The notes: a model not told the origin generated them from the letters alone. A stretch of DNA of 64,000 bases from Buttiauxella agrestis ATCC 33320 (GCA_024169445.1 JALKFA010000001.1:1116001-1180000), one strand, 5' to 3'. Positions 48,908-60,361 are shown, counted from the first letter of the stretch. A program made the numbers and translations.

Positions 48908-49002
48908 CATTTCCTGTCATATAGTGAGTTCATTATCGCAAGCAAGACACGGCTGGCGAACCTTATAAAAGCACAACACAACGACTACGGAGTACCACCA
49001 CG

Positions 49003-50478
49003 ATGGCTAATTATTTCAACACTTTGAACCTGCGTCAGCAGTTGGCGCAACTGGGTAAATGTCGTTTCATGGCGCGTGCAGAATTCGCTGATGAAGCAAG
49101 CTACCTCAAAGGCAAAAAAGTCGTCATCGTCGGTTGTGGCGCACAAGGCTTGAACCAGGGTCTGAACATGCGCGACTCCGGTCTGGATGTTGCTTATGCT
49201 CTGCGTGCTGAAGCTATCGCTGAGAAACGCGCTTCATGGCGTAAAGCGACCGAAAACGGTTTTAAAGTTGGCACTTACGAAGAACTGATCCCGCAAGCCG
49301 ACCTGGTCGTTAACCTGACGCCAGACAAACAGCACTCTGCGGTTGTTAAGGCGGTTCAGCCAATGATGAAAGATGGTGCTGCGCTGGGTTATTCCCACGG
49401 TTTCAACGTGGTTGAAGTGGGCGAGCAAATCCGTAAAGACATCACCGTGGTGATGGTTGCGCCAAAATGCCCGGGCACTGAAGTTCGTGAAGAATACAAA
49501 CGTGGTTTCGGCGTACCGACTCTGATTGCGGTTCACCCGGAAAACGATCCGAAAGGCGAAGGCATGGCAATTGCTAAAGCCTGGGCTGCTGCAACCGGCG
49601 GTCACCGTGCAGGCGTTCTGGAATCTTCCTTCGTCGCAGAAGTGAAATCTGACCTGATGGGTGAGCAAACTATTCTGTGCGGCATGCTGCAGGCCGGTTC
49701 CCTGCTGTGCTTCGACAAGCTGGTGGAAGAAGGCACTGACCCGGCATACGCAGAAAAACTGATTCAGTTCGGCTGGGAAACCATCACCGAAGCGCTGAAA
49801 CAAGGTGGCATTACGCTGATGATGGACCGCTTGTCTAACCCGGCGAAAGTCCGTGCTTATGCGCTGTCTGAACAACTGAAAACCATCATGGCTCCATTGT
49901 TCCAGAAACACATGGACGACATCATCTCCGGCGAATTCTCTTCCGGCATGATGGCTGACTGGGCAAATGACGATAAAAATCTGCTGACCTGGCGTGAAGA
50001 AACCGGCAAAACTGCGTTCGAAACCGCTGCACAGTTTGACGGTAAAATCTCTGAGCAGGAATACTTCGATAAAGGTGTTCTGATGATCGCAATGGTGAAA
50101 GCGGGCGTTGAGCTGGCGTTCGAAACCATGGTTGATGCGGGCATTATCGAAGAGTCTGCTTACTACGAATCACTGCACGAGTTGCCGCTGATTGCGAATA
50201 CCATCGCTCGTAAGCGTTTGTACGAAATGAACGTGGTTATCTCTGATACCGCTGAGTACGGCAACTACCTGTTCTCTTACGCTGCGGTTCCATTGCTGAA
50301 AGAATTCATGACAACTCTGCAAGCGGGTGATTTGGGCAAAGAAATCCCGGCGGGTGCGGTTGATAACGCGCAACTGCGTGACGTTAACGAAGCGATTCGT
50401 AACCACGAAATCGAAACCGTTGGCAAGAAACTGCGTGGCTACATGAAAGATATGAAGCGTATTGCTGTAGCGGGTTAA
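49003..50478 (+). CDS. ilvC: IlvC, ketol-acid reductoisomerase (class II)
   Basis: NADPH- and Mg-dependent isomeroreductase of the branched-chain pathway. 491 residues, the long class II form of enterics with a duplicated C-terminal helical domain. The dinucleotide motif GCGAQG is at 44-49. It has its own IlvY-controlled promoter. No standard terminator follows; an ERIC repeat begins at the stop codon. Confidence 0.98.
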   Translation: MANYFNTLNLRQQLAQLGKCRFMARAEFADEASYLKGKKVVIVGCGAQGLNQGLNMRDSGLDVAYALRAEAIAEKRASWRKATENGFKVGTYEELIPQADLVVNLTPDKQHSAVVKAVQPMMKDGAALGYSHGFNVVEVGEQIRKDITVVMVAPKCPGTEVREEYKRGFGVPTLIAVHPENDPKGEGMAIAKAWAAATGGHRAGVLESSFVAEVKSDLMGEQTILCGMLQAGSLLCFDKLVEEGTDPAYAEKLIQFGWETITEALKQGGITLMMDRLSNPAKVRAYALSEQLKTIMAPLFQKHMDDIISGEFSSGMMADWANDDKNLLTWREETGKTAFETAAQFDGKISEQEYFDKGVLMIAMVKAGVELAFETMVDAGIIEESAYYESLHELPLIANTIARKRLYEMNVVISDTAEYGNYLFSYAAVPLLKEFMTTLQAGDLGKEIPAGAVDNAQLRDVNEAIRNHEIETVGKKLRGYMKDMKRIAVAG

Positions 50479-50605
50479 TACCCCGTCGTCTTTCGATTCG
50501 CCGCTGTGTTGGCAGCGTTCGTACACCCCAGTCACATAATTGTCTATGTTCCTGGGGCTGTATTCACTTGCCGCCTTGCCGCAAATCGAAATCCATAGGG
50601 GTATT
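50477..50605. repeat. ERIC element 3 (between ilvC and ppiC)
   Basis: 129 bp with perfect inverted ends AATACCCC and GGGGTATT. The core CACCCCAGTCACATAATTG, then CTATGTTCCTGGGGCT and TTGCCGCC, fits ERIC with changes in the central arms. The left end includes the last two bases of the ilvC stop codon. Confidence 0.88.
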
Positions 50606-50615
50606 CAATTGATAC

Positions 50616-50645
50616 AAGCCCGGTAAGCTTTACGCTACCGGGCTT
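50616..50645. terminator. Hairpin between ilvC and ppiC, possible shared terminator
   Basis: AAGCCCGGTA and TACCGGGCTT form a 10-bp stem around a 10-nt loop just past the ppiC stop. Neither strand has a good T run, so intrinsic termination may be weak. Confidence 0.5.
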
Positions 50646-50649
50646 GCTG

Positions 50650-50931
50650 TTAATTACGATACAACACTTTGATGATGTGGTAACCAAACTGCGTGTGCAG
50701 CGGGCCGTATGGTTCGAGCAGCGGGCAGGAAAACACCACTTTATCGAACGCAGGAACCATCTGGCCCTGACGGAATTCACCTAAGTGACCGCCTTTTTTG
50801 CCTGACGGGCAGGTGGAATGCTTTTTAGCCAGTTTTTCGAAGTCGCCGCCATTCTGAAGCTGCGTCAGAATTTCCTGGGCCAGTTTTTCTTCCTTAACAA
50901 GGATATGCAATGCTGCTGCGGTTTTTGCCAT
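50650..50931 (-). CDS. ppiC: PpiC, parvulin-type peptidyl-prolyl isomerase
   Basis: A minimal cytoplasmic parvulin of 93 residues, equal to E. coli. The catalytic core HILVKEE, the [13 protein letters not shown] loop and the C-terminal [12 protein letters not shown] are conserved. The frame is open 26 codons upstream, but the [10 protein letters not shown] start is that of the mature family. It is divergent from rep. Confidence 0.97.
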   Translation of the reverse strand: MAKTAAALHILVKEEKLAQEILTQLQNGGDFEKLAKKHSTCPSGKKGGHLGEFRQGQMVPAFDKVVFSCPLLEPYGPLHTQFGYHIIKVLYRN

Positions 50932-51020
50932 GATAGTGCCTTGAGTCGCATGGATTAGGCTCGCTATACTACCACGCTCTTTTTCCCCTTCGTACCTTCC
51001 TGACTTCACTGAGTGACCTT

Positions 51021-53042
51021 ATGCGTTTAAACCCTGGCCAACAACAAGCCGTCGAATTTGTCACCGGACCCTGCCTGGTCCTGGCGGGCGCAGGCTCGGG
51101 CAAAACACGTGTGATTACCAATAAAATGGCGCATTTGATTCGCGAATGTGGCTATCAGGCACGTCACATCGCAGCGGTCACGTTTACTAACAAAGCGGCC
51201 CGCGAGATGAAAGAGCGTGTGGCGCAAACGTTAGGGCGCAAAGAAGCACGTGGTTTGCTGATCTCCACTTTCCATACCTTAGGTCTTGAGATTATTAAAC
51301 GCGAGTACGCAGCGCTGGGGATGAAGGCTAACTTCTCACTATTTGATGACACCGATCAGACGGCGTTGCTCAAAGAGCTAACCGAAGGTTTGCTTGAGGA
51401 CGATAAGACTTTGTTGCAGCAGTTGATCTCGACGATCTCAAACTGGAAAAACGATCTGATGACGCCTTCGCAGGCGGCTGCGCAGGCCAAAGGGGAGCGC
51501 GACCGAATCTTTGCTCACTGCTATGGCTTGTACGATACACATCTGAAATCCTGCAATGTTCTGGATTTTGACGATCTGATTTTGCTTCCAACACTGCTTT
51601 TACAGAGCAATGAAGAAGTTCGTGAGCGTTGGCAAAACCGCATCCGCTATTTGCTGGTGGATGAGTATCAGGATACCAACACCAGCCAGTACGAACTGGT
51701 GAAGTTGCTGGTCGGGGCGCGAGCAAGATTTACCGTGGTGGGCGATGACGACCAGTCGATTTACTCCTGGCGCGGCGCAAGGCCGCAAAACCTCGTCTTA
51801 CTAAGTCAGGATTTCCCGGCACTTCAGGTGATTAAGCTTGAACAGAATTACCGTTCTTCCGGGCGTATTCTGAAAGCGGCAAACATTCTGATTGCCAATA
51901 ATCCACATGTGTTTGAAAAACGTCTCTTCTCTGAACTGGGTTATGGCACCGAATTAAAAGTAGTGACGGCAAACAGTGAAGATCATGAAGCCGAGCGGGT
52001 GACTGGCGAGCTGATTGCTCATCACTTTATCAATAAAACCAACTACAAAGACTACGCCATACTTTATCGCGGGAATTTCCAGTCGCGCGTGTTTGAGAAG
52101 ATGCTGATGCAGAACCGCATCCCGTATCGCATCTCAGGTGGCACCTCGTTCTTCTCGCGACCGGAAATCAAAGACCTTCTGGCTTATCTGCGTGTACTGA
52201 CCAACCCCGATGACGACAGTGCATTCATGCGGATAGTGAATACACCGAAGCGTGAAATAGGCCCGGCGACTCTGCAAAAGCTGGGTGCCTGGGCGATGCA
52301 GCGCAATAAAGGATTGTTTAGCGCCAGCTTCGACATGGGGTTGAGCCAGACGCTGAGTGGGCGTGGTCTGGAGTCGTTACAGCGTTTCACTCAGTGGTTA
52401 CGCGATGTGGCGACTTTGTCAGAACGCGACCCCATTGCTGCCGTGCGCGATTTGATTCACGGCATTGATTATGAAAGCTGGCTATATGAAACCTCACCCA
52501 GCCAGAAAGCCGCCGAAATGCGCATGAAAAACGTCAATACATTGTTTAGCTGGATGACGGAAATGCTTGAGGGGTCGGAAATCGATGATCCAATGACGTT
52601 AACTCAGGTGGTCACTCGCTTTACGCTGCGCGATATGATGGAGCGCGGGGAGAGCGATGAAGAAGCCGATCAGGTTCAGCTCATGACGCTTCATGCTTCA
52701 AAAGGTCTCGAATTCCCGTATGTCTTTTTAGTCGGGATGGAAGAAGGGTTGCTGCCGCATCAGAGTAGTATCGATGAAGATAACATTGAAGAAGAGCGCC
52801 GTCTGGCATATGTGGGAATTACTCGTGCGCAAAAAGAACTGACTTTTACGCTCTGCAAAGAACGCCGTCAGTATGGTGAGCTGATTCGCCCTGAACCCAG
52901 CCGTTTCTTGCTGGAATTACCACAAGATGATTTGCTGTGGGAAACGGAACGTAAAGTGGTATCAGCTGAAGAACGGATGCACAAAGGCCAGAATAATGTA
53001 GCCAACATTCGTGAAATGCTGGCAAAAGCACGTAAAAGCTGA
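51021..53042 (+). CDS. rep: Rep, 3'-5' DNA helicase (UvrD family)
   Basis: Accessory replicative helicase that clears proteins ahead of forks through contact with DnaB. 673 residues as in E. coli. Walker A GAGSGKT is at 23-29, and the further superfamily 1 motifs are visible ([40 protein letters not shown]). Its stop is 1 nt from the stop of the convergent gppA, with no clear terminator between. Confidence 0.98.
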   Translation: MRLNPGQQQAVEFVTGPCLVLAGAGSGKTRVITNKMAHLIRECGYQARHIAAVTFTNKAAREMKERVAQTLGRKEARGLLISTFHTLGLEIIKREYAALGMKANFSLFDDTDQTALLKELTEGLLEDDKTLLQQLISTISNWKNDLMTPSQAAAQAKGERDRIFAHCYGLYDTHLKSCNVLDFDDLILLPTLLLQSNEEVRERWQNRIRYLLVDEYQDTNTSQYELVKLLVGARARFTVVGDDDQSIYSWRGARPQNLVLLSQDFPALQVIKLEQNYRSSGRILKAANILIANNPHVFEKRLFSELGYGTELKVVTANSEDHEAERVTGELIAHHFINKTNYKDYAILYRGNFQSRVFEKMLMQNRIPYRISGGTSFFSRPEIKDLLAYLRVLTNPDDDSAFMRIVNTPKREIGPATLQKLGAWAMQRNKGLFSASFDMGLSQTLSGRGLESLQRFTQWLRDVATLSERDPIAAVRDLIHGIDYESWLYETSPSQKAAEMRMKNVNTLFSWMTEMLEGSEIDDPMTLTQVVTRFTLRDMMERGESDEEADQVQLMTLHASKGLEFPYVFLVGMEEGLLPHQSSIDEDNIEEERRLAYVGITRAQKELTFTLCKERRQYGELIRPEPSRFLLELPQDDLLWETERKVVSAEERMHKGQNNVANIREMLAKARKS

Positions 53043-53043
53043 G

Positions 53044-54528
53044 TTATTTGATAGTCAGCGACCAGTGGACATAGCTTTGCCACAGGCTTTCTTGTTCGAG
53101 TAATTCAGCTCCGAGTGGGTGGCATTCGAGCCACTTTTCGGGAAGCTCAAGAATTAAAGTTTCGCCTTCCACCTTCAGCGTAATATCCGGCAGAATGTCA
53201 TCGCGACGGCGACTGGCGAAAATAATAGCCAGGCGTAACAGGCGGCAAAGATATTCTGCAATACGCGGTGGTACGGCATTTTGCTGGTGGAGAGACGAGA
53301 GATCAACGGGGTTTGTCTGGTTCAACATCAGTGTCGCCAGCAGTTTTTTCTGGGCTGGTGTATAACCCGGAAGATCGAGATTTTTCACCAGATAGGCGGC
53401 GTGTTGAGGCGCTTGCTTGAAGTCGACGCTCAGGCCAATTTCATGCAGCAGGGCCGCGCTGTCGAGCATTTCTACACTCAGTGGCGTCAGATTCCACGAA
53501 TCCGTTACCTGGTTGGCTAGTGCCTGTGCCAGTTGCTGCACGCGTTCTGCTTGCCCGGTATCAACCATAAAACGACGCTGAATATTGCGTATGGTACGGC
53601 TGCGGATTTCCTGGTTAACGGACAAATGAAGCATTCCGTACACCAGACCTTCACGCAGCGCACCGCCAGCCAGCGTCATACAATTGATCGATAACTCTTC
53701 GAATATCGCGATTAAAATGGCGAGACCGCTTGGAAACACCAGGGCTCTTTCTAGCGTAAGCCCTTCAATTTCCAGCTCTTCGAGTCGCCCACATTGAATG
53801 GCTCTCTGCTTTAACTGCTGAAGCTTTGCAAGCGTAATTCGTTCGTCCATTCCCTGCGCCATCATGATTTCTTGCAAGGCTTGTACGGTGCCTGAAGCGC
53901 CAACGCAGACTTTCCAGCCATGATGTTTTAACCGATCGCAAATCGGCCTGAGAACCTCTTTTGCAGCGGTTTCGGCAGCATCAAAGTTTTCTTTTGCCAG
54001 ATTTCGATCGCTAAAAAAGCGTTCAAGCCAGGTCACGCAACCCATTGATAAGCTAAAGAGTGCGGTTGTTTGCGCCCCCGAGCCTGTCACCAGTTCCGTG
54101 CTGGCACCGCCGATATCAACCACTAAGCGCTGATCGGCACCGCCCGTCGTATGGGCAACACCCTGATAAATCAGGCGTGCTTCTTCTTCGCCGCGGATGA
54201 TTTGCACCGGACAACCGAGGATTTTTTCAGCCTGCTGGATGAATTCATTGGCGTTGGTAGCCAGGCGTAGTGTCGCGGTGGCGACAACTCGAATTTGTGA
54301 CTGAGGGATATCTTGTAGACGTTCAGCAAATAAGCGCAGGCATTGCCACCCGCGCTCCATCGCTTCGCGTGAAAGCGTATTGTCGCTGCTTAAACCAGCA
54401 GCAAGGCGTACTTTCCGTTTAATCCTGGCAAGGGTTTGTATGCTCCCTGCCACCTCACGTACAACCAACATATGAAAGCTATTTGAGCCTAAATCAATTG
54501 CTGCATACAGCGAGGTGGAGCTGAGCAT
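53044..54528 (-). CDS. gppA: GppA, guanosine-5'-triphosphate,3'-diphosphate pyrophosphatase
   Basis: It hydrolyses pppGpp to ppGpp in the stringent response and also acts as an exopolyphosphatase. 494 residues as in E. coli. The actin-like ATPase fold starts [15 protein letters not shown] (about 9-23), with phosphate loops VDIGGASTE and a C-terminal HD-like region. It starts 6 nt after the rhlB stop, so rhlB and gppA are co-transcribed. Confidence 0.97.
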   Translation of the reverse strand: MLSSTSLYAAIDLGSNSFHMLVVREVAGSIQTLARIKRKVRLAAGLSSDNTLSREAMERGWQCLRLFAERLQDIPQSQIRVVATATLRLATNANEFIQQAEKILGCPVQIIRGEEEARLIYQGVAHTTGGADQRLVVDIGGASTELVTGSGAQTTALFSLSMGCVTWLERFFSDRNLAKENFDAAETAAKEVLRPICDRLKHHGWKVCVGASGTVQALQEIMMAQGMDERITLAKLQQLKQRAIQCGRLEELEIEGLTLERALVFPSGLAILIAIFEELSINCMTLAGGALREGLVYGMLHLSVNQEIRSRTIRNIQRRFMVDTGQAERVQQLAQALANQVTDSWNLTPLSVEMLDSAALLHEIGLSVDFKQAPQHAAYLVKNLDLPGYTPAQKKLLATLMLNQTNPVDLSSLHQQNAVPPRIAEYLCRLLRLAIIFASRRRDDILPDITLKVEGETLILELPEKWLECHPLGAELLEQESLWQSYVHWSLTIK

Positions 54529-54534
54529 AAATTT

Positions 54535-55806
54535 TTAACCTGTGCGACGACGATTACCACGGGAGGCGCCACCATTACGGCGAGGACCGTTACCCGGACG
54601 GGAACGTGTCAGACGCTTCGGTGGAGGAAGTTCGCTTAACAGTGCTTCAGTTTTGTACTTACTGACTGGGATTGAGTGACCGATATAGGTTTCAATGGCA
54701 GACAGGTTTAACGCATAGTCTTCACAAGCAAGGCTGATGGAATGGCCACTTTCGCCAGCACGACCGGTACGGCCAATACGGTGAACGTAGTCTTCGCAGT
54801 CATCCGGTAAATCGTAGTTGAAAACATGAGTGACAAGCGGGATGTGTAAACCACGAGCGGCAACATCGGTTGCAACTAAGATGTCGAGATCGCCACGAGT
54901 GAATTCATCAAGAATGCGCAGACGTTTTTTCTGAGCCACATCGCCGGTTAACAGACCAACACGATGCCCATCAGCAGCCAGATGACCCCAGATATCTTCA
55001 CAACGGTGTTTGGTGTTAGCAAAGATAATGGCACGGTCTGGCCACTCTTCTTCGATTAGCGTCTGCAACAGGCGCATTTTCTCTTCGTTAGAAGGGTAGA
55101 ACAGCTCTTCCTGGATGCGGTGACCGGTTTTTTGTTCCGGTTCAACTTCCACGTATTCCGCGTTGTTCATCTGTTCGAACGCCAGTTCACGCACACGGTA
55201 AGATAAGGTGGCAGAGAACAGCATGTTCAGGCGTTGGGTAACAGGAGGCATGCGGCGGAACAACCAACGAATATCTTTAATAAAGCCGAGATCGTACATA
55301 CGGTCAGCTTCATCAAGCACCACAACCTGAATTGCACCTAAGTTGATGTGGTTTTGTTTGGCATAATCAATCAAACGGCCAGTGGTACCGATAAGAATAT
55401 CAACACCGCTTTCCAGCACTTTAAGCTGTTTGTCGTAGCCGTCGCCACCATAAGCCAGGCCGAGTTTCAGGCCGGTCGATTGTGCAAGTGGCTCTGCGTC
55501 AGAGTGAATTTGTACTGCCAGTTCACGAGTCGGTGCCATGATTAAAGCACGCGGCTGGTTCACCTGGCGATTCTCTGGAACCGGGTGAGAGAGTAAATAA
55601 TGGAACGTTGACGTTAAAAACGCCATCGTTTTGCCAGTACCGGTTTGCGCCTGCCCTGCAACGTCACGATTCGCTAGTGTCAGCGGTAGTGCCAGTGCCT
55701 GAATTGGGGTGCAGTTATGGAACCCTTTATTTTCAAGGGCTTCAATCACCTTAGGGTGCAGGGCGAAGTCGGAAAACTTCTGTTCGGTCAAATGTGTTTT
55801 GCTCAT
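54535..55806 (-). CDS. rhlB: RhlB, DEAD-box RNA helicase of the degradosome
   Basis: It unwinds RNA for RNase E and PNPase. 423 residues (E. coli 421). The Q motif with FxxF, Walker A AQTGTGKT (53-60), DEAD (165-168), SATLS and [10 protein letters not shown] are present, followed by the short basic tail. It is divergent from trxA and first of the rhlB-gppA unit. Confidence 0.98.
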   Translation of the reverse strand: MSKTHLTEQKFSDFALHPKVIEALENKGFHNCTPIQALALPLTLANRDVAGQAQTGTGKTMAFLTSTFHYLLSHPVPENRQVNQPRALIMAPTRELAVQIHSDAEPLAQSTGLKLGLAYGGDGYDKQLKVLESGVDILIGTTGRLIDYAKQNHINLGAIQVVVLDEADRMYDLGFIKDIRWLFRRMPPVTQRLNMLFSATLSYRVRELAFEQMNNAEYVEVEPEQKTGHRIQEELFYPSNEEKMRLLQTLIEEEWPDRAIIFANTKHRCEDIWGHLAADGHRVGLLTGDVAQKKRLRILDEFTRGDLDILVATDVAARGLHIPLVTHVFNYDLPDDCEDYVHRIGRTGRAGESGHSISLACEDYALNLSAIETYIGHSIPVSKYKTEALLSELPPPKRLTRSRPGNGPRRNGGASRGNRRRTG

Positions 55807-55937
55807 AGTGTGGTAGAATATCAGTTTACTATTGCTTTACGAAAGCACATCCGTTGAAATAAACGGGGTGAAATAAAGTCACCCCAAGTTGGTTGAGGCT
55901 ACACCAACAAGGTAGACATAATCCTGCGGAGTAGAAC

Positions 55938-56267
55938 ATGAGCGATAAAATTATTCACCTGACTGACGACAGTTTCGACACGGACGTGCTAAAAGCTGAT
56001 GGGTTGATCCTGGTTGATTTCTGGGCAGAGTGGTGTGGTCCATGCAAGATGATCGCCCCGATTCTTGATGAAATCGCTGATGAATATCAGGGCAATCTGA
56101 CCGTTGCTAAACTGAACATCGATCAGAACCCGGGCACCGCACCGAAATACGGTATCCGTGGTATCCCAACTCTGTTGCTGTTCAAGAATGGTGAAGTGGC
56201 TGCGACCAAAGTTGGTGCGCTGTCTAAAGGCCAGTTAAAAGAGTTCCTCGACGCTAATCTGGCATAA
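55938..56267 (+). CDS. trxA: TrxA, thioredoxin 1
   Basis: General protein disulfide reductant and T7 polymerase processivity factor. 109 residues with the active-site motif WCGPC, and only two or three substitutions against E. coli from memory (in the LILVDF and YQGNL areas). A GGAG ribosome binding site precedes the ATG. It has no strong terminator; the next transcript, rho, begins within about 350 bp. Confidence 0.99.
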   Translation: MSDKIIHLTDDSFDTDVLKADGLILVDFWAEWCGPCKMIAPILDEIADEYQGNLTVAKLNIDQNPGTAPKYGIRGIPTLLLFKNGEVAATKVGALSKGQLKEFLDANLA

Positions 56268-56441
56268 TGGAATCTCAGCCGGTGCGTGCGGGTTCGCAAT
56301 TTTTTGTGAGCTGCTGGACGCCCGGCGTCAGTCATGCTAAGTTACTTTTACTGCATTTTGAACTTGTCTTGTAGTTTGAATCTTTGTATTACCCAATGCT
56401 TCCAGTTAACTTTCACTAAGACGCTGTTTTACAGTGAACAT

Positions 56442-56513
56442 ATGGTCGCAAAATCGATTTCGGGCATATCACCCATTCCGTCGTGTCGTTTCAGTTCTGT
56501 GTTTTTCCTATGA
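56442..56513 (+). pseudogene. rhoL: Decayed rho leader peptide ORF (rhoL-like)
   Basis: In the 356-bp gap between trxA and rho an ORF of 23 codons, MVAKSISG...PSCRFSSVFFL, aligns in part with E. coli RhoL (33 residues; I recall SSLNPSCRFSS then VTRQRKDMSR). The second half of that peptide appears here in another frame (MTRQR, stop, DM), as if one base were lost and a codon had become a stop. No strong ribosome binding site is visible. The DNA is conserved, so the leader probably acts as RNA in rho autoregulation. The rest of the gap shows no other gene. Confidence 0.5.
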
Positions 56514-56623
56514 CCAGACAGCGATAAGACATGTGGTGGTGGCCATTAAACAGGCATGGATGATCCTGCCATACCATTCACGATCATGTTCGAGATTTAC
56601 CCCGAGTTTAAGAACCCACCATT

Positions 56624-57883
56624 ATGAATCTTACCGAATTAAAGAATACGCCGGTTTCTGAGCTGATTACTCTCGGCGAAAATATGGGGCTGGAAAACCA
56701 AGCCCGTATGCGCAAGCAGGACATTATTTTCTCCATCCTGAAGCAACATGCTAAGAGTGGTGAAGATATCTTTGGTGACGGTGTGCTGGAGATATTGCAG
56801 GACGGATTTGGTTTCCTCCGCTCTGCAGACAGCTCCTACCTCGCCGGTCCTGATGACATCTACGTTTCTCCCAGCCAAATCCGCCGTTTCAACCTCCGCA
56901 CAGGGGATACCATCTCCGGTAAGATTCGCCCGCCGAAAGAAGGTGAGCGTTACTTTGCACTGCTGAAAGTAAACGAAGTCAACTATGACAAACCGGAAAA
57001 TGCGCGTAGCAAAATCCTGTTCGAAAACTTAACCCCGCTGCATGCGAACTCTCGTTTACGCATGGAACGTGGTAACGGTTCTACCGAAGACTTAACCGCA
57101 CGCGTACTGGATCTGGCATCGCCAATCGGTCGCGGCCAGCGTGGCCTGATTGTGGCACCGCCGAAAGCCGGTAAAACCATGCTGCTGCAAAACATCGCTA
57201 CCAGCATTGCGTATAACCATCCTGATTGTGTACTGATGGTTCTGCTGATTGACGAGCGCCCGGAAGAAGTGACCGAGATGCAGCGTCTGGTTAAAGGTGA
57301 AGTTATTGCTTCTACCTTTGATGAGCCAGCCTCGCGCCACGTTCAGGTTGCCGAAATGGTTATCGAGAAAGCAAAACGTCTGGTTGAGCACAAGAAGGAC
57401 GTAATTATTCTTCTCGACTCCATCACCCGTCTGGCTCGTGCCTACAACACCGTGGTACCGGCATCTGGTAAAGTGTTAACCGGTGGTGTGGACGCTAACG
57501 CCCTGCATCGTCCAAAACGCTTCTTCGGTGCTGCACGTAACGTGGAAGAGGGTGGTAGCCTGACTATCATCGCAACGGCTTTGGTTGATACCGGTTCTAA
57601 AATGGATGAAGTTATCTACGAAGAATTTAAAGGTACCGGCAACATGGAACTGCATCTGGCGCGTAAAATCGCTGAGAAGCGTGTGTTCCCTGCCATCGAC
57701 TATAATCGTTCTGGTACCCGTAAAGAAGAATTGCTGACTACCCAGGAAGAACTGCAGAAAATGTGGATCCTGCGTAAAATCATCCACCCAATGGGTGAGA
57801 TTGATGCCATGGAATTCCTCATCAACAAGCTGGCGATGACGAAAACCAACGAAGACTTCTTCGATATGATGAAACGCTCGTAA
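56624..57883 (+). CDS. rho: Rho, transcription termination factor
   Basis: RNA-dependent hexameric ATPase that ends transcription at rut sites. 419 residues as in E. coli and nearly identical. RNP-like GFGFLRS in the cold-shock-like domain lies at 61-67 and the Walker A PPKAGKT at 179-185. It has a long leader, as expected for autoregulated rho. Confidence 0.99.
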   Translation: MNLTELKNTPVSELITLGENMGLENQARMRKQDIIFSILKQHAKSGEDIFGDGVLEILQDGFGFLRSADSSYLAGPDDIYVSPSQIRRFNLRTGDTISGKIRPPKEGERYFALLKVNEVNYDKPENARSKILFENLTPLHANSRLRMERGNGSTEDLTARVLDLASPIGRGQRGLIVAPPKAGKTMLLQNIATSIAYNHPDCVLMVLLIDERPEEVTEMQRLVKGEVIASTFDEPASRHVQVAEMVIEKAKRLVEHKKDVIILLDSITRLARAYNTVVPASGKVLTGGVDANALHRPKRFFGAARNVEEGGSLTIIATALVDTGSKMDEVIYEEFKGTGNMELHLARKIAEKRVFPAIDYNRSGTRKEELLTTQEELQKMWILRKIIHPMGEIDAMEFLINKLAMTKTNEDFFDMMKRS

Positions 57884-57900
57884 GCCATAAAAACTCGGGG

Positions 57901-57930
57901 AACGCCACGCTTAGTCGTGGCGTTTTTCTT
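57901..57930 (+). terminator. Terminator of rho
   Basis: AACGCCACG, a 6-nt loop and CGTGGCGTT followed by TTTCTTTTC, 17 nt past the rho stop. The gap to wecA (about 250 bp) shows no ORF and should hold the wecA promoter. Confidence 0.88.
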
Positions 57931-58134
57931 TTCTGGTATATACGATATAGAATCAACTATCACGGTTAAGCATCAACTGTGGCAATGGATGCCATGATGT
58001 TATTAGTCGCAACGCTTGGATAGTGTTGTTTAAATAATAAACGGGTTGTTCAGGGATTCGATGTATATAACCATTGGACGGGGCAGACTTCGATTGAGTT
58101 TTCCTTGACCTTTTTTTTGCAGAGAGCTTGCACT

Positions 58135-59226
58135 GTGAATTTAATCACCGCTGGAATTGACCTGGTAAGTATTTTTTTATTCACTACCGTTTTTCTTTTT
58201 TTCGCTCGTAAGGCGGCAAAAAGAATCGGTCTGGTAGATAAACCAAACTTCCGCAAACGCCACCAGGGACTCATCCCTTTGGTTGGAGGCATTTCTGTTT
58301 ATGCCGGGATCTGCTTTACTTTCCTGATTGCCAATTATTACATCCCACACGCATGGCTTTATTTGACCTGTGCCGGGGTACTGGTGTTCGTCGGTGCTCT
58401 GGATGATCGCTTTGATATCAGTGTAAAAATTAGAGCCTCGATTCAGGCATTAATTGGCATTGTTATGATGGTTGTCGGGAAATTATACTTGGTCAGCCTT
58501 GGGTATATATTTGGTTCCTGGGAAATGGTTCTCGGCCCATTCGGTTATTTTTTAACCCTGTTTGCCGTCTGGGCTGCAATAAACGCCTTCAATATGGTTG
58601 ATGGTATTGATGGCCTGTTGGGGGGGCTTTCTTGCGTATCCTTTGCAGCAATGGGAATCATCCTTTATTTCGATGGGCAATTGAGCCTGGCGATGTGGTG
58701 CTTCGCAATGATTGCCGCCATCTTGCCTTATATTCTTTTAAACCTCGGGATACTTGGACGTCGCTATAAAGTATTTATGGGGGATGCGGGTAGCACGCTG
58801 ATCGGATTTACGGTTATCTGGATCCTACTGGAAACCACTCAGGGTCAAACTCATCCAATCAGTCCAGTCACTGCTTTGTGGATTATTGCTATTCCTTTGA
58901 TGGACATGATTGCCATCATGTACCGCCGTTTACGCAAAGGCATGAGTCCATTCTCCCCAGACCGCCAGCATATTCACCATTTAATCATGCGTGCTGGGTT
59001 TACTTCCCGTCAGGCTTTTGTGCTTATCACAGCCGCAGCAGCATTGCTTGCGAGTATTGGCGTGGCTGCTGAATATATTCATTCCATACCCGAGTGGGTA
59101 ATGTTGGCATTATTTTTGCTTGCATTTGTCCTATATGATTATTGCATCAAACGCGCCTGGAAAGTGGCTCGTTTTATAAGACGCCATAAGCGTCGGCAAC
59201 GTAGAAACAGCAGTAGCATTTCTTAA
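58135..59226 (+). CDS. wecA: WecA, UDP-GlcNAc:undecaprenyl-phosphate GlcNAc-1-phosphate transferase
   Basis: It makes lipid I of enterobacterial common antigen and also starts many O antigens. 363 residues from the GTG at 58135 (AGAGAG site before it); the family also has GTG-type starts near here. About ten or eleven membrane spans and the conserved loop NAFNMVDGIDGLLG are visible, with DRQHIHH near residue 280. The C-terminal tail is very basic. It is first in the wec operon. Confidence 0.97.
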   Translation: MNLITAGIDLVSIFLFTTVFLFFARKAAKRIGLVDKPNFRKRHQGLIPLVGGISVYAGICFTFLIANYYIPHAWLYLTCAGVLVFVGALDDRFDISVKIRASIQALIGIVMMVVGKLYLVSLGYIFGSWEMVLGPFGYFLTLFAVWAAINAFNMVDGIDGLLGGLSCVSFAAMGIILYFDGQLSLAMWCFAMIAAILPYILLNLGILGRRYKVFMGDAGSTLIGFTVIWILLETTQGQTHPISPVTALWIIAIPLMDMIAIMYRRLRKGMSPFSPDRQHIHHLIMRAGFTSRQAFVLITAAAALLASIGVAAEYIHSIPEWVMLALFLLAFVLYDYCIKRAWKVARFIRRHKRRQRRNSSSIS

Positions 59227-59249
59227 TTCTGAATGTAATTGGGGAAGTG

Positions 59250-60299
59250 ATGAAACAAAACGTGCCAGGAAATAACCCGGGAATGGTAGACAACGAGTTG
59301 GACATTCGTGGTTTATTCCGGACACTTTGGCAAGGGAAGCTGTGGATTATTGGCGTGGCAGCTTTGTTTGCTGCCGTAGCGCTGATCTATACTTTCTTTG
59401 CCAAGCAGGAGTGGAGTGCTAACGCGATAACCGATCGTCCAACCGTGAATATGCTGGGTGGTTTTTATTCTCAGCAGCAATTCCTGCGCAATCTTGACCT
59501 CAGATCTAACATGTTGCCGGTCGATCAGCCGTCGGTGATGGATGAAGCTTACAAAGAATTCATCATGCAGCTGTCTGCTTACGATACCCGTCGTGATTTT
59601 TGGCTGCAGACTGACTATTACAAACAACGTCAGGTTGGCAACAGTAAAGTGGATGCCGCGCTATTGGATGAAGTCATTGATAACATTCAATTTACTGCTG
59701 GTGATGCCACCCGTAACACTAGCGATAGCGTAAAGCTAATTGCTGAAACTGCCGCTGATGCTAACAACTTGCTGCGCCAATATGTCGCTTTTGCCAGCCA
59801 GCGTGCGGCAAGCCATCTCAATGAAGAACTGACGGGGGCCTGGGCTGCTCGTACTGTTCAGATGAAAGCGCAAGTTAAACGCCAGGAAGCAGTAGCGAAG
59901 GCAATTTTTGACCGCAAAGTGCACAGTGTCGAGCAAGCGCTGAAAATAGCACAGCAGCAAAATATTTCTAAAAGTGAAACAGAAATTCCTGCCGACGAGT
60001 TACCAGATTCTGAAATGTTCATGTTAGGACGTCCTATGTTGCAAGCACGCCTTGAAAGCTTGCAAGCGGTAGGTCCAGACTATGACATCGACTATGACCA
60101 GAATCGAGCCATGCTGTCGACGCTGAATGTTGGGCCGACGCTCGACGCTCGCTTCCAAACCTACCGCTATTTACGTACCCCTGAGGAACCTGTGAAGCGT
60201 GATAGTCCGCGCCGGGCATTCTTGCTGATTATGTGGGGTATGGTTGGGGCCCTGATTGGTGCTGGTGTGGCATTAGCCCGCCGTCCAAAATTGTTATAA
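59250..60299 (+). CDS. wzzE: WzzE, ECA chain-length regulator
   Basis: Inner-membrane polysaccharide co-polymerase that sets the modal length of enterobacterial common antigen. 349 residues from the ATG at 59250 (a GTG one codon earlier is too near the GGGGA site). N-terminal transmembrane segment (about 29-50), a periplasmic region with helix-rich middle, and a C-terminal segment (about 320-340) ending in a basic tail. It follows wecA after 23 nt. Confidence 0.96.
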   Translation: MKQNVPGNNPGMVDNELDIRGLFRTLWQGKLWIIGVAALFAAVALIYTFFAKQEWSANAITDRPTVNMLGGFYSQQQFLRNLDLRSNMLPVDQPSVMDEAYKEFIMQLSAYDTRRDFWLQTDYYKQRQVGNSKVDAALLDEVIDNIQFTAGDATRNTSDSVKLIAETAADANNLLRQYVAFASQRAASHLNEELTGAWAARTVQMKAQVKRQEAVAKAIFDRKVHSVEQALKIAQQQNISKSETEIPADELPDSEMFMLGRPMLQARLESLQAVGPDYDIDYDQNRAMLSTLNVGPTLDARFQTYRYLRTPEEPVKRDSPRRAFLLIMWGMVGALIGAGVALARRPKLL

Positions 60300-60310
60300 C
60301 GCCCTTACCC

Positions 60311-60344
60311 GGTGAAAGCTCGATGGACGGCTTTCACCTTTTTT
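60311..60344 (+). terminator. Strong terminator-like hairpin between wzzE and wecB
   Basis: GGTGAAAGC, a 10-nt loop and its perfect complement GCTTTCACC, then TTTTTT, only 18 nt upstream of the wecB start codon. It has all marks of an intrinsic terminator although the operon continues. Confidence 0.75.
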
Positions 60345-60361
60345 AATTAAAGAGAATCGCT

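Noticed and set aside
56434-56661. A 75-codon frame overlapping the start of rho
   Set aside because: It runs into rho in a different frame and only crosses the known leader RNA region.
57931-58134. A JUMPstart/ops element upstream of wecA
   Set aside because: I looked for the GGCGGTAG core and did not find it; RfaH control is not supported.
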